Shown piece after piece: positions 24,799 to 34,057 of a stretch of 61,649 bases of DNA. Position numbers and translations under genes: made by a program. The first letter of the stretch is position 1, and every line of letters starts with the position of its first letter. Under the pieces are notes generated by a model. It made no database searches and had not been told where the DNA came from. It saw only the letters and a program-made list of their open reading frames with translations. The DNA lies in assembly GCA_017505725.1 (NCBI GenBank), contig JAFVOR010000019.1:1-61649 (forward strand), in the 5' to 3' direction. Source of the DNA: Alistipes sp. (lineage in GTDB: Bacteria; Bacteroidota; Bacteroidia; Bacteroidales; Rikenellaceae).

Positions 24799-27465
24799 AT
24801 GAAATTGTTGAAAATCAACATAGTCGTAGCACTGCTGACGCTTCTCGGACTCCAATCCTGTGTGCAGGATGTAGCCGATTTGCGTGAGCGCGACTACGGA
24901 TATGTTCAATTCAAATTGTACAAGGCAGCCTCTTATACTCCTGCCGAGTCATCGCGTGCGGTGGTCGAGGAGTTGGATTACTTGGCCGAGGCTTGTAAGA
25001 TTGAGGTAAACCTCTACGACAAGAATGGTCGTCAGTTCCGTCAGAGTTTGGTGCTCTCGGCTGCCAACGATGCAGCTGCGGAGTATGGTCTGCGTAGCGA
25101 TAAGTTGAAACTTCTTGTGGGCGACTACAAGTTGGGCGAGGTGGTGCTCTTCGATGCACTCGATGGTGTCAAGTACCGCAAGGTACCCGCTTCGGAGTTG
25201 AGCTTCTCGGTTACCGAGGGCGGACTGACGGTGCACGACATCACCATCGATGTCAAGCCACGAGGATTTGTCAAGTTCAACCTTGTGAAGGAGTTTGTAC
25301 AGACACGAGGCGAGATTACACGCCAATACACCTTCGACGAGATTCAGAGCGTCGATATTTCGGTGCGTCGAGTTGCTGATAATGGCAATCTTATTGGTGC
25401 TCCTATTGTTTTGTCGAACTTGCCAACCAAGTTCTCGCAGCACTTCGACGAGGAGAAGGAGGGTTGGAAGACCTCCTCAATCGAGTGCGACTCGCTCGTC
25501 TCGCTCGAGGCGGCTACCTATCGCGTAGTGTCGTATAGCACCTATGCCGACAAGAGGGGCGACTCGATGCTTGAGGTCAACACAACCCCTAAAGCGGTTG
25601 AGTTTACCATCAAGGACAACGTGCAGACCAACACCGATGTGAAGGTTGCGCTCTATGAGTCCGACGAGTATATCAAGGATAACTACGCTTTGTACGAGAT
25701 TTGGCAAAGCCTCAATGGTGAGCAGTGGTGCTACGATGGAGAGAACTACCCTCGTGGTGTGAATTGGAACTTCGACAAGGATATCGACTTGTGGTGCGCT
25801 CAACCGGGTGTTCAGGTACACTCGAATGGTCGTATTGCAAGCATCGACCTGAGTGGCTTTGGCTTCTCGGGCAATATGTCGCCTGCGATTGGTCAGCTAT
25901 CGGAGTTGATCGAGCTTCATCTCGGTACCCACAACGATACCAATGTGATGTACGACCCATCGCTCGACTTGAAGCGTCCGTTGGCGGAGCGTCAGCGCAA
26001 TCTCATCGACGATCAGCGCAGCTATCTCCGCTCGATTCACCCTGCCATCCAGATGTCGGAGCCTTCTGCTCGCGCATTGATGGAGAAGGGTTTGACCTCG
26101 CCTGCTATCGCGCTCTATGCTGATGGCAAGAAGGAGTCGGACATCATCGACATAAAGAGTGGTCGTCAGACCATCCGCAAGTACGATATGAACCACGGAG
26201 TGATGAAGAATGGCTTGACCTCGCTTCCAAACGAGATTGGTCGCTTGCGCAAACTCGAGACACTCAATATCGCAAATGGTGCTCTGGTGTCGTTGCCCGA
26301 TTCGATTGTTCACTTGGAGTCGCTCTCATCGTTGGAGATCTACAACTGTCCGAAGATGTTGAAGTTCCCGACACAGGTGGGCGAGTTGCCGGCCTTGCGC
26401 TCGGTGAATATCGCCAACAATGCACAGTGGTCGTCTGAGGAGATCGAGAAGGGTTTTGCTGCTCTCGCTACGGGGGCATCGCGCAAGACCATCGAGATTC
26501 TTTACGCTCGTGAGAATAACCTCTCGAAGCTCGATAAGGCGTGGTTTGGTGCAAGTCGTGGCGGTTTCGAGGCTATGGGCCTGCTCGACTTGGCATTCAA
26601 CAAGATTAAGAGGGTTGATGCCCTCGGCAAGGAGGTGCAGTTCATTCAGCTCTACCTCGATAACAACCTTATCGAGGAGATACCTCACGATAGCGAGGGT
26701 TATTTCTGCGGCTATGACGATGTGGAGACCTTCTCGGTGAACTACAATAAACTGAAGAAGGTGCCAAACATATTCAACTCGAATGCGCTCTACACAATGA
26801 CTGGCGTAAGCTTTGCGGCCAACGAGATTACAGGTTGCGAGGGCGAGGAGGATGGCTCGTACAAGGGTATCAAGGTGAAGACCTTGACCTTGTCGATGAA
26901 CCCATTGAAGCGTTATCCGAAGGCCTTTGCAGAGTCGAATTCGGTGTTTGAGTATCTTGTGGCAAGTGCTTGTCAGATTGAGGAGATCGAGAAGGGCTGT
27001 TTCTCGCACAGTAGAGCAGTCAACCATATGTCGTTTGACCTGTCGTACAATCGTTTGAAGAGATTGCCTGACGACTTCCACGCGGGAAATATGCCTTATC
27101 TCTATGGTGTGGATTTGTCGTTCAACCGCTTTGAGGAGTTCCCATTCAACCCACTCGATGCTACGGGCTTGACTGTTCTGGCTGTTCGTAGCCAGCGCAA
27201 CGAGAAGGGCGAGCGTTGCTTGCGTGAGTGGCCACAAGGCATCTATCAGCACGTGGGCTTGCGTGGTTTGTACCTCGGCTCGAACGACCTTCGCAAGGTT
27301 GATGACACAATCTCGACCTTGTGCTACTACCTCGACATCAGCGATAACCCTAACATCATCTTCGATGCCAAGGATATCTGCTACGCTTGGCAGGTGGGTG
27401 CTTACATTCTTATGTACGACAAGACACAGAAGATTCTCAACTGCGAGGCAATGTTGGACAAATAA
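24799..27465 (+). CDS. Leucine-rich-repeat surface lipoprotein (DUF4458-like N-terminus)
   Basis: An 888-aa lipoprotein (Cys21). The first about 290 residues begin DYGYVQFKLYKAASY, a pattern I associate with DUF4458-type domains, and contain two beta-domain repeats. A KDNYALYEIWQSLNGEQW segment then leads into leucine-rich repeats (about 320-880), for example LTSLPNEIGRLRKLETLNIA, LPDSIVHLESLSSLEIYNC and GLRGLYLGSNDLRKV. LRR solenoids of this type bind proteins or peptides. Paralogous in plan to the next gene. Confidence 0.82.
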   Translation: MKLLKINIVVALLTLLGLQSCVQDVADLRERDYGYVQFKLYKAASYTPAESSRAVVEELDYLAEACKIEVNLYDKNGRQFRQSLVLSAANDAAAEYGLRSDKLKLLVGDYKLGEVVLFDALDGVKYRKVPASELSFSVTEGGLTVHDITIDVKPRGFVKFNLVKEFVQTRGEITRQYTFDEIQSVDISVRRVADNGNLIGAPIVLSNLPTKFSQHFDEEKEGWKTSSIECDSLVSLEAATYRVVSYSTYADKRGDSMLEVNTTPKAVEFTIKDNVQTNTDVKVALYESDEYIKDNYALYEIWQSLNGEQWCYDGENYPRGVNWNFDKDIDLWCAQPGVQVHSNGRIASIDLSGFGFSGNMSPAIGQLSELIELHLGTHNDTNVMYDPSLDLKRPLAERQRNLIDDQRSYLRSIHPAIQMSEPSARALMEKGLTSPAIALYADGKKESDIIDIKSGRQTIRKYDMNHGVMKNGLTSLPNEIGRLRKLETLNIANGALVSLPDSIVHLESLSSLEIYNCPKMLKFPTQVGELPALRSVNIANNAQWSSEEIEKGFAALATGASRKTIEILYARENNLSKLDKAWFGASRGGFEAMGLLDLAFNKIKRVDALGKEVQFIQLYLDNNLIEEIPHDSEGYFCGYDDVETFSVNYNKLKKVPNIFNSNALYTMTGVSFAANEITGCEGEEDGSYKGIKVKTLTLSMNPLKRYPKAFAESNSVFEYLVASACQIEEIEKGCFSHSRAVNHMSFDLSYNRLKRLPDDFHAGNMPYLYGVDLSFNRFEEFPFNPLDATGLTVLAVRSQRNEKGERCLREWPQGIYQHVGLRGLYLGSNDLRKVDDTISTLCYYLDISDNPNIIFDAKDICYAWQVGAYILMYDKTQKILNCEAMLDK

Positions 27466-27471
27466 GGAGGG

Positions 27472-29208
27472 ATGACTATGAAGAAGAACTATATATTGCT
27501 TGCAGCGGCACTGCTCATTGAGGCGGTGGGCTGCGTCAACGATAAGGGCGTTGTTGACTTTGGTACCGATGTCGCCTCCATCGAGTTTGATGCTGCGGGA
27601 GGAGTCAAGAAGGTGCGTATCGCATCGGATGACGAGTGGACCGCATCGGTGGGTATGAACGAGAATGGCGAGCCAAACCCTTGGATTACCATCTCGCCAG
27701 CCAATGGTCGTGGCTCGGTGGAGTGCGATTTCCAGATCGACTCGGCACTCACAACAGAGCCTCGCTCGGCAGTGGTGCTTATCACCAATGTGGCGACCAA
27801 CAAGTCGAAGCGTGTAACCATCAGGCAGAAGGGCTACGACTATGCTGTCTCGTTGGATAGAACCGATGTCAAGATTAAGAAGTTTGCCGAGTATGGCAAA
27901 CGCTACTTCGATGTTACGGTCAAGACAAACTTCCCGTTCGAGGTGGAGATTCCGCAGAGTGCCCAGCACTGGATTGAGCGCGAGTCGCCTACAAAGTTGG
28001 GTGATGCCTATCAGTTGCGCCTCAATCGCGGTGTTCGTCCTCGTGAGGTAAAGGTGCGTTTTGCGTGGAAAATCAATAACTCGGCCAATCTGCGCCTGGC
28101 AGATATCAAGTTCGTGCCAAAGGAGGATATCACGGTGGCGTCGGCGCAGAGTTTGAGCGTCGAGCAGGAGGCTGCCGAGCCAATCATCCCCGACACTCGT
28201 GCGGGAGACTCGTTGGCTCTGCTCAACATTGTCAACACTATGCAGTGCTGGACCGTATGGGATTCGTCGACTACGATGGATACCTGGAACGGTGTCACTT
28301 TGTGGGAGGAGCGTATGGAGGGTTGCACTCCTGAGAAGGTGGGTCGTGTGAAGCGAGTGGAGGTATTCCTTTTTAACTCGTACGAGGGACTTCCATACGA
28401 GGTGCGATACCTTACTGCAGCCGAGGAGATATACATCTTCTCGAACGAAAATTCGATGTTGAAGAGCATAAATCTCGGTGAGCATATCCTCGAGTTGCAG
28501 CAGCTCAAGCGATTGACCGTAGGTGCATTCGGTATCTCGGAGTTGCCGGAGAACTTCAAGTTCGAGAATTTGGAGTATCTCGATCTCGGCTCGAACAACT
28601 TCCAGAAGGTGCCTGATGTCATCAACAAGGAGAACTTGCCGAAGTTGCGTGCCCTGGTGCTCAATGCGCAGCAGCGTCACGCCATCTCGGACTTGAGCAA
28701 TACCACACGCGACTTGTCGACTGTCGGTGGTCTCATCGATGATGAGAAGTTCCCTGAGCGTCTTTTGAAGTGGGGTCTGGATACTTTGGTCTTGAGTGTC
28801 AACTACCTTCACGGTGAGTTGCCTTCGTTCGAGGATGATCCCGAGGTGCCAAAGTGGACCAAGGAGGATATCGATGCAGCAAATGCTATTGTGGCCGACT
28901 CGTTGCCTCAGGCACTTATCGGCACTCCGAAGGTTATGCCTCACACCAAGACCTTCCGTATCAACCACAACCGCCTTTCGGGCGAGGTGCCGCGCTGGTT
29001 GTTGATGCACCCGGCACTCGACTGGTGGATTCCGTTTAGCCTTGTATTCCCACAGGAGGGACGCGATGCCGATGGCGTGAAGGCTGGCTTCACAAATGCC
29101 CCTGCAAGCCTTGTCGACTACTACAAGAATTGGTATCCGAACAAGAAGCTGGCCAATAGTATCGAGGAGGAGATTCCCGAGGAGGAGAGCGGAGTAATTA
29201 ACCGATAA
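27472..29208 (+). CDS. BACON-domain leucine-rich-repeat lipoprotein
   Basis: A 578-aa lipoprotein (Cys21). A BACON domain (about 33-125) shows the expected DDEWTASV, NPWITISPANGRGS and VTIRQKG pieces. A second Ig-like domain follows, then leucine-rich repeats (about 340-540), such as LKRLTVGAFGISELPENF and LEYLDLGSNNFQKVP. It starts 6 bases after the preceding LRR gene and shares its ATGACTATGAAGAAG start with 22166, where the second ATG is probably used. Likely binds substrate at the surface. Confidence 0.82.
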   Translation: MTMKKNYILLAAALLIEAVGCVNDKGVVDFGTDVASIEFDAAGGVKKVRIASDDEWTASVGMNENGEPNPWITISPANGRGSVECDFQIDSALTTEPRSAVVLITNVATNKSKRVTIRQKGYDYAVSLDRTDVKIKKFAEYGKRYFDVTVKTNFPFEVEIPQSAQHWIERESPTKLGDAYQLRLNRGVRPREVKVRFAWKINNSANLRLADIKFVPKEDITVASAQSLSVEQEAAEPIIPDTRAGDSLALLNIVNTMQCWTVWDSSTTMDTWNGVTLWEERMEGCTPEKVGRVKRVEVFLFNSYEGLPYEVRYLTAAEEIYIFSNENSMLKSINLGEHILELQQLKRLTVGAFGISELPENFKFENLEYLDLGSNNFQKVPDVINKENLPKLRALVLNAQQRHAISDLSNTTRDLSTVGGLIDDEKFPERLLKWGLDTLVLSVNYLHGELPSFEDDPEVPKWTKEDIDAANAIVADSLPQALIGTPKVMPHTKTFRINHNRLSGEVPRWLLMHPALDWWIPFSLVFPQEGRDADGVKAGFTNAPASLVDYYKNWYPNKKLANSIEEEIPEEESGVINR

Positions 29209-29223
29209 TGAGTAGTGAGAATT

Positions 29224-31242
29224 ATGAGATATAACAAGATAGTATCAATTTTTGCGTGTGCGGTATTGGCCCTTGCCTCGTGTGTGAACGAGAGTGAGGC
29301 TTTGCGTGTGGAGAGTCCATCGCAGGGTGAGGCCTACGCTGCAGGGGAGTTGTTCGTGAAGTTCACCCCCGAGGTTGCCGCTCTGGTCGAGGCTTCGGGC
29401 GTTGTGCGCTCCGATGCTACACGCAGCGGTGTGACGAGTGTCGACGAGCTGCTCAATCTGATTGGTGGCTTCGAGCTCTCGCGAGTATTCCCCGTAGATC
29501 CTCGCCACGAGGAGCGCACTGTGCGTGATGGCTTGAACTGCTGGTACCTGGTGCGATATAGCAATGACTACACCGCCGAGGATGTGGCAAGACGCTTCTC
29601 GGCTTTGGGCGAGGTGCAGAATACCGATATCAACCGCACCATCAAGCGTGCCAACACCCGTAAGGCTACTCCGCTTTCGGAGGAGAGTGTGCAGTCGGCT
29701 ACACGCGCTTTGCAGGGCAAGTTCAACGATCCGCTCTACTCGCTGCAGTGGAATATCGAGAACGATGGCGAGATGGCTGAACTTGGTGGCAAGGCGAAGG
29801 CCGGTGCCGATGTTCAGGTTGTCGAGGCTTGGGAGCGCAGCAAGGGCGATGAGTCTATCATCGTGGCGGTGCTCGACGAGGGTATCTATTGGGAGCATCC
29901 CGATTTGAGGGCAAACATCTGGGTCAACAAGGACGAGGATGGCGGCTGGTTCGACGACAAAGATGGCAATGGCTACGAGGGCGATAAGCACGGCTATAAC
30001 TTTGTCTACGATACGGGCAAGATTACTTGGGATAATTACTACGATTCGGGACACGGAACACACGTAGCAGGAACTATCGCTGCGGTCAATAACAATGGCG
30101 AGGGCGTAAGCTCTATTGCAGGTGGCGATGGCTCGAAAGATAGCGGCGTGAAGATTATGGTGTGCCAGATATTCTCGGGCAACATCTCGACAGGCCTCTA
30201 CAATGTGGTGCGTGCTATGAAGTATGCTGCCGACAACGGTGCGGTAGTGTTGCAGTGTAGCTGGGGTTACACCTCGGGCTCGGCTAACCCATACGATTGG
30301 GGTGAGGCGGGCTTCGCTACCGAGGAGGAGTGGATTGCGGGCTCGCCAATCGAGAAGGAGGCGCTCGACTACTTTATCCACAATGCAGGCTCGCCTAATG
30401 GCGTGATTGATGGCGGTATTGCAGTCTTCGCTGCAGGTAACGAGAATGCCCCTTCGGCGGGCTTCCCGGGTGCTGCCGACTATTGCATCTCGGTGGCGGC
30501 AACATCGGCCGACTTCACCCCAGCAACCTACACAAACTATGGTCCGGGTACAACGCTCTCGGCTCCAGGTGGTGATCAGGACTACCACTTCGACTACTTC
30601 AACCCCGAGAGTGGCAAGTATGGCGAGAGAGGTTGCATCCTCTCGACACTTCCTTACCACGTCAGCAAGACGGGCTATGGCTTCTTTGAGGGCACTTCGA
30701 TGGCTTGTCCTCACGTCTCGGGAGTAGTGGCACTCGGACTCTCCTATGCTACCAAGTTGCGTAAGCACTTCACAGCCGAGGAGTATCGCAAGATGGTTAT
30801 CGAGGCCGTTGAGCCTATCGACAAATATATGACAGGCTATAAACTCTACAACCGCTATGTTGCCGATATCGGTGCATTGCAGCCGATGCAGATGGCTCTT
30901 GCTCCATATCGTGGGGCAATGGGCTCGGGACAGATCAGTGCCAAGAAGTTGCTCGCTGCAATAGATGGCAAGGATGCTGGCACACAGATGCACTTCCCTA
31001 ACCTCTCTATCAAGGTGGGCGATAGCATCGAGGTCGATGCAAGCCGCTACTTCGTGGGTGGTGAGGGGTTGACCTACACCATAACTATCGAGGATAACTT
31101 GGTGGCAACATTCCAGCAGGAGGGTGCAAAGTTTACCTTCTACGGAAAGAAGAGTGGCGTAACCAAGGGCTCAATCAGCGCAAGTAATGGCCAGGTGCAT
31201 AACTTTACTATAACAGTTCGCAAGTCGAGCGGCTGGTTGTAA
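29224..31242 (+). CDS. S8-family (subtilisin-like) serine protease lipoprotein
   Basis: A 672-aa surface or periplasmic protease (lipobox ending at Cys20). An N-terminal prodomain (about 35-145, GELFVKFTPEV) precedes the catalytic domain: Asp218 (AVLDEG), His277 (GHGTHVAGT), Asn406 (FAAGN) and Ser492 (GTSMACPHVSG). A C-terminal Ig-like domain (about 590-672) follows. All catalytic residues are intact. The ATG at 29224 is preferred to the GTG at 29215, giving MRYNKIVSIF as the leader. As the enzyme of the SusC/SusD/LRR operon, it probably cuts proteins before peptide uptake. A long-hairpin repeat starts at its stop codon. Confidence 0.92.
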   Translation: MRYNKIVSIFACAVLALASCVNESEALRVESPSQGEAYAAGELFVKFTPEVAALVEASGVVRSDATRSGVTSVDELLNLIGGFELSRVFPVDPRHEERTVRDGLNCWYLVRYSNDYTAEDVARRFSALGEVQNTDINRTIKRANTRKATPLSEESVQSATRALQGKFNDPLYSLQWNIENDGEMAELGGKAKAGADVQVVEAWERSKGDESIIVAVLDEGIYWEHPDLRANIWVNKDEDGGWFDDKDGNGYEGDKHGYNFVYDTGKITWDNYYDSGHGTHVAGTIAAVNNNGEGVSSIAGGDGSKDSGVKIMVCQIFSGNISTGLYNVVRAMKYAADNGAVVLQCSWGYTSGSANPYDWGEAGFATEEEWIAGSPIEKEALDYFIHNAGSPNGVIDGGIAVFAAGNENAPSAGFPGAADYCISVAATSADFTPATYTNYGPGTTLSAPGGDQDYHFDYFNPESGKYGERGCILSTLPYHVSKTGYGFFEGTSMACPHVSGVVALGLSYATKLRKHFTAEEYRKMVIEAVEPIDKYMTGYKLYNRYVADIGALQPMQMALAPYRGAMGSGQISAKKLLAAIDGKDAGTQMHFPNLSIKVGDSIEVDASRYFVGGEGLTYTITIEDNLVATFQQEGAKFTFYGKKSGVTKGSISASNGQVHNFTITVRKSSGWL

Positions 31243-31363
31243 AATCGTTCTGATTGACTCTTTTTGCACAAGTCGTCGGACGCCGAAATGCCCACATAGC
31301 TCTACTATGCTCCGCATTCGTCGCCTAGCCTTGCACAAAAATAGTTCAATCATTGACGATTTT
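31241..31363 (+). repeat. Long-hairpin repeat, copy B1 (full)
   Basis: Begins within the TAA stop of the subtilase gene. Outer stem AAAATCGT/ACGATTTT, second stem GATTGA/TCAATC, apical stem CATAG/CTATG. Confidence 0.92.
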
Positions 31364-31370
31364 AGTAGTT

Positions 31371-31420
31371 GAATTTGTTCTGATTGACTCTTTTTGCACA
31401 AGTCGTCGGACGCCGAAATG
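31371..31420 (+). repeat. Long-hairpin repeat, copy B2 (5' partial)
   Basis: Identical to B1 for about 45 bases, then breaks off after CCGAAATG, 13 bases before the ATG of the DUF1573 gene. Confidence 0.9.
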
Positions 31421-31432
31421 GTCACGAAAGAT

Positions 31433-32203
31433 ATGAGGAGATTTATTACTGTTGTATTGATGCTGTTTGCGGTGCAGAGGCTCTGTGCGCAGATACGCAT
31501 TATTCCGCACGATAAACTCCTCGAGGCTGCAAATCCTAAGGCGGTCGCTTCGTCGCTTAGCTTTGTGCCCGAGCGTGTGGATTTCGGCACCATCGACGAG
31601 ATGTCGGGCGTATGGCAGGGTAGTGCCCTGCTCACCAATAGTGGCTCGGATACGGTTGTCGTGACTCGCTTGAAGACAACTTGCGGATGCCTGGTTGCAG
31701 ATGCGCAGAAGAGGGTACTTGCCCCCAACGAGCAGAGCCGTGTGTCGTTAAAATACTATCCTCGTGGCCACGCAGGGCGAGTTTTGCAACGAGTGATGCT
31801 CTATACGACCCGCTCCGACGAGAAACCTTCGGCAATACTTGCAGTCGGGGGATTGGTGACTGCGTCGGAGGACCGCAGTGACGACTACCCCTATCAGCGT
31901 GGTGTGTTGCGCTTGCGACAAGAGCGCATCGGCCTAACAGCAACGGAGCGACAGGTGGTACGCATTGCGGTTATGAATGGCGGCTCGACGGTTATACGCC
32001 CCGAGGCTGACAAGATGTTCTTGCCCTCAGGCGTGAGTGTTCGTTTCGAGCCTTCGCAGTTGAGGCCGAAGGAGCAGGGCGATCTCGTTGTAGAGTATGC
32101 GCCACAGGGCGAAATGGCTGCCACCAAGGGCTTCAAAATATTTGTCAAGGGGCTGAATGTGCCACCTCGACAGAGTGCAATAGATGTAACTTTTGAGAAT
32201 TAA
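31433..32203 (+). CDS. DUF1573-domain secreted protein
   Basis: A 256-aa protein with a signal peptide (about 1-19, MRRFITVVLMLFAV). The DUF1573 pattern is clear: VDFGTIDEMSGVW, LTNSGSDTVVVTRLKTTCGC, LAPNEQSRVSLKYYPRG; a second ASPM/SPD-2/Hydin-like Ig segment follows. Such proteins are common in Bacteroidetes and have no settled function. In-frame starts at 31394 (TTG) and 31418 (ATG) fall inside a truncated repeat copy and are unlikely. It is followed by a small lipoprotein and a phosphoesterase. Confidence 0.82.
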   Translation: MRRFITVVLMLFAVQRLCAQIRIIPHDKLLEAANPKAVASSLSFVPERVDFGTIDEMSGVWQGSALLTNSGSDTVVVTRLKTTCGCLVADAQKRVLAPNEQSRVSLKYYPRGHAGRVLQRVMLYTTRSDEKPSAILAVGGLVTASEDRSDDYPYQRGVLRLRQERIGLTATERQVVRIAVMNGGSTVIRPEADKMFLPSGVSVRFEPSQLRPKEQGDLVVEYAPQGEMAATKGFKIFVKGLNVPPRQSAIDVTFEN

Positions 32204-32216
32204 TAGAGTAGAATAT

Positions 32217-32669
32217 ATGAAAAAAATCACTAAATTTGCGATGGCGTTGATTGTGGCGATTGCCGCTTTTGCCTGCTCGAAGGAGGAGAATCGAGGTGCA
32301 GAATACCTCGATGTCACCTACAACAACATTGCCGGAGTATGGAGCTTGCAGAGTTTCGATAACGGAGTTGAGCTCGGCGAGGGCACCTATCGCTACCTCG
32401 TGCTCGATCGCAAGGAGCGTCGCTTTGTGAGCTACGACAACCTCGGCAGTATGGAGCAGGTTAAGCGCACAGGTCGCTTCGACATCTACACCGATGGTGC
32501 CGCCATCATCCGTGGTGCCTACGACTTTGGGCAGGGCGATTGGGAGCATCGCTACTATGTGCGTAACCTGACCAGGGAGCGTATGGAGTGGGTAGCTACC
32601 GACAACGAGAATGTCGTTATGGTCTACACCCGTGCCGAGTTACCCGAGTGGATCGAGAGCGAGGAGTAG
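32217..32669 (+). CDS. Small lipocalin-like lipoprotein
   Basis: A 150-aa lipoprotein (Cys20 in AAFAC). The pattern IAGVWSLQSF near the mature N-terminus, then alternating beta strands with YYVRNLTRERMEW and VMVYTRAE, fits the lipocalin-like/DUF5004-type small beta barrels of Bacteroidales. Function unknown. It starts 13 bases after the DUF1573 gene and precedes the metallophosphoesterase by 31 bases. Confidence 0.7.
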   Translation: MKKITKFAMALIVAIAAFACSKEENRGAEYLDVTYNNIAGVWSLQSFDNGVELGEGTYRYLVLDRKERRFVSYDNLGSMEQVKRTGRFDIYTDGAAIIRGAYDFGQGDWEHRYYVRNLTRERMEWVATDNENVVMVYTRAELPEWIESEE

Positions 32670-32700
32670 AAGAAAAAAATAACTTAAAACTATACATCGT

Positions 32701-33849
32701 ATGAAGAGATTATCAATCATCTGTTTGTTGCTCTGCGCAGTATTCTCTGTGCGAGCGGCCGAGATTCTCTATGGTCCTTATGTTCAGGCTGTTACCGAGG
32801 ATGCCGCTTATGTTGTATGGGTTACCGACAAGGCAACCTATGGCTGGGTGGAACTCAAGGGTGAGGGCGAGAAGAAAGCTGCGACATTTGTGGAGAGCCA
32901 CATCGGTTTGAAGCACTATCGTCGTGTGCACCGTGTGCCTGTCACAGGCTTGAAGCCGGGTACAAAATATACCTACGAGGTATTCTCACAGGAGGATAAC
33001 AACGGCAAACTTTCGAAGCCGATTTCGAAGGCTGTCAATGCACACGGTAATCCATACTCCTTCCGCACAAACGACCGCAACAAGGAGTCGATTTCGTGGT
33101 TGATGGTGACCGATATCCACTACAACAACTACATTAAGAACAACTTCGAGATGCACATTACTCCAGAGCGTCTCGAGGGAAAGGACTTTGTCGCTTTCGA
33201 TGGCGATATGGTGACCACAATGTCGAGCGAGAAGACCCACTTTGACCGACTCTTCAGCAAGATTCACAATATCCTCGATTCGAAGGATGCACAGTTCTAC
33301 TATGTGCGTGGTAACCACGAGTCGCGCGGTAACTTTGCCCAGAAATATATGGACTACTATCCGACTTGGACAGGTATGCCTTACTACGCATTCCGTCACG
33401 GTCCTGTATTCTTCATCGTTATCGATGGCGGTGAGGATAAGCCGGATAGCGACATCGAGTACTATGGCACTGCTGCATTCGATCTTTATCGTGAGGCCGA
33501 GGGCAAGTGGTTGCAGACCGTGCTCGACAGCGATGAGTTCAAGACCGCAACCTATCGTGTGATCCTCTCGCACATCCCGTTGACCGATAACTCGTGGCAC
33601 GGAGGTCGTCACGCTTGGAAGCACCTCTGCCAGCGTTGCGAGGACAAGGGCATCAACCTTATGATTTCGGGCCACATCCACAAGTATCGTTTCTACGACA
33701 AGGGCGTTCACAATCAGACCTTTCCTACCGTTGTGATTGGTGCCGACAAGTTTGTTGATGCAACAGCCGATAAGGAGTGTATGACCATCGCAATCAAGAA
33801 TGCCGATGGCTCGGTACACCGTGAGTTTAAGTTCCCTGCAACGAAATAG
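32701..33849 (+). CDS. Secreted metallophosphoesterase (purple-acid-phosphatase-like)
   Basis: A 382-aa protein with a signal peptide (about 1-19). An N-terminal fibronectin-III-like domain (about 20-118, GPYVQAVTEDAAYVVWVT) precedes a calcineurin-type phosphoesterase with the metal motifs TDIHYNN, FDGDMV, RGNHESRG, LSHIPL and SGHIHKYR, all intact. It would hydrolyse phosphate esters in the periplasm. Its close paralogue is at 54729-55892 and shares the unusual stretch IDGGEDKPDS. It ends the plus-strand run that begins with SusC. Confidence 0.88.
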   Translation: MKRLSIICLLLCAVFSVRAAEILYGPYVQAVTEDAAYVVWVTDKATYGWVELKGEGEKKAATFVESHIGLKHYRRVHRVPVTGLKPGTKYTYEVFSQEDNNGKLSKPISKAVNAHGNPYSFRTNDRNKESISWLMVTDIHYNNYIKNNFEMHITPERLEGKDFVAFDGDMVTTMSSEKTHFDRLFSKIHNILDSKDAQFYYVRGNHESRGNFAQKYMDYYPTWTGMPYYAFRHGPVFFIVIDGGEDKPDSDIEYYGTAAFDLYREAEGKWLQTVLDSDEFKTATYRVILSHIPLTDNSWHGGRHAWKHLCQRCEDKGINLMISGHIHKYRFYDKGVHNQTFPTVVIGADKFVDATADKECMTIAIKNADGSVHREFKFPATK

Positions 33850-33867
33850 TTGTAGCAGGAGATACAA

Positions 33868-33902
33868 TAAGAGGGCGACATCGTATATGCGGTGTCGCTC
33901 TT
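33868..33902 (+). terminator. Hairpin after the metallophosphoesterase
   Basis: AAGAG-GCGACA pairs with TGTCGC-TCTT with one bulge. There is no long T tract, so termination strength is uncertain. Confidence 0.5.
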
Positions 33903-33979
33903 CGCTTTAGCGGTGAGGGTTTTTGTTGTAGAAAAATGGCAATTCGTTGAAAAAATTTTTTTACTCGAAATAGAGGTTA

Positions 33980-33987
33980 TATCTTTG
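33980..33987 (+). promoter_or_regulatory. -7 box for the small-peptide/fimbrillin-like pair
   Basis: TATCTTTG. A small inverted repeat TGTGTA-ttta-TACACA follows at 34001-34016 in the leader; it could be an operator or leader hairpin. Confidence 0.65.
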
Positions 33988-34057
33988 CCACCGATTTATG
34001 TGTGTATTTATACACAGATGAGCAAGAAATGGAAATTTAATCAATTACAAAACAGAT

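Noticed and set aside
26326-29010. 894-codon open frame on the minus strand opposite the LRR lipoproteins
   Set aside because: It lies antisense to two well-supported genes with lipoprotein leaders and LRR motifs, and its translation is rich in His, Cys and Arg with no recognisable domain. It is a shadow caused by codon bias.
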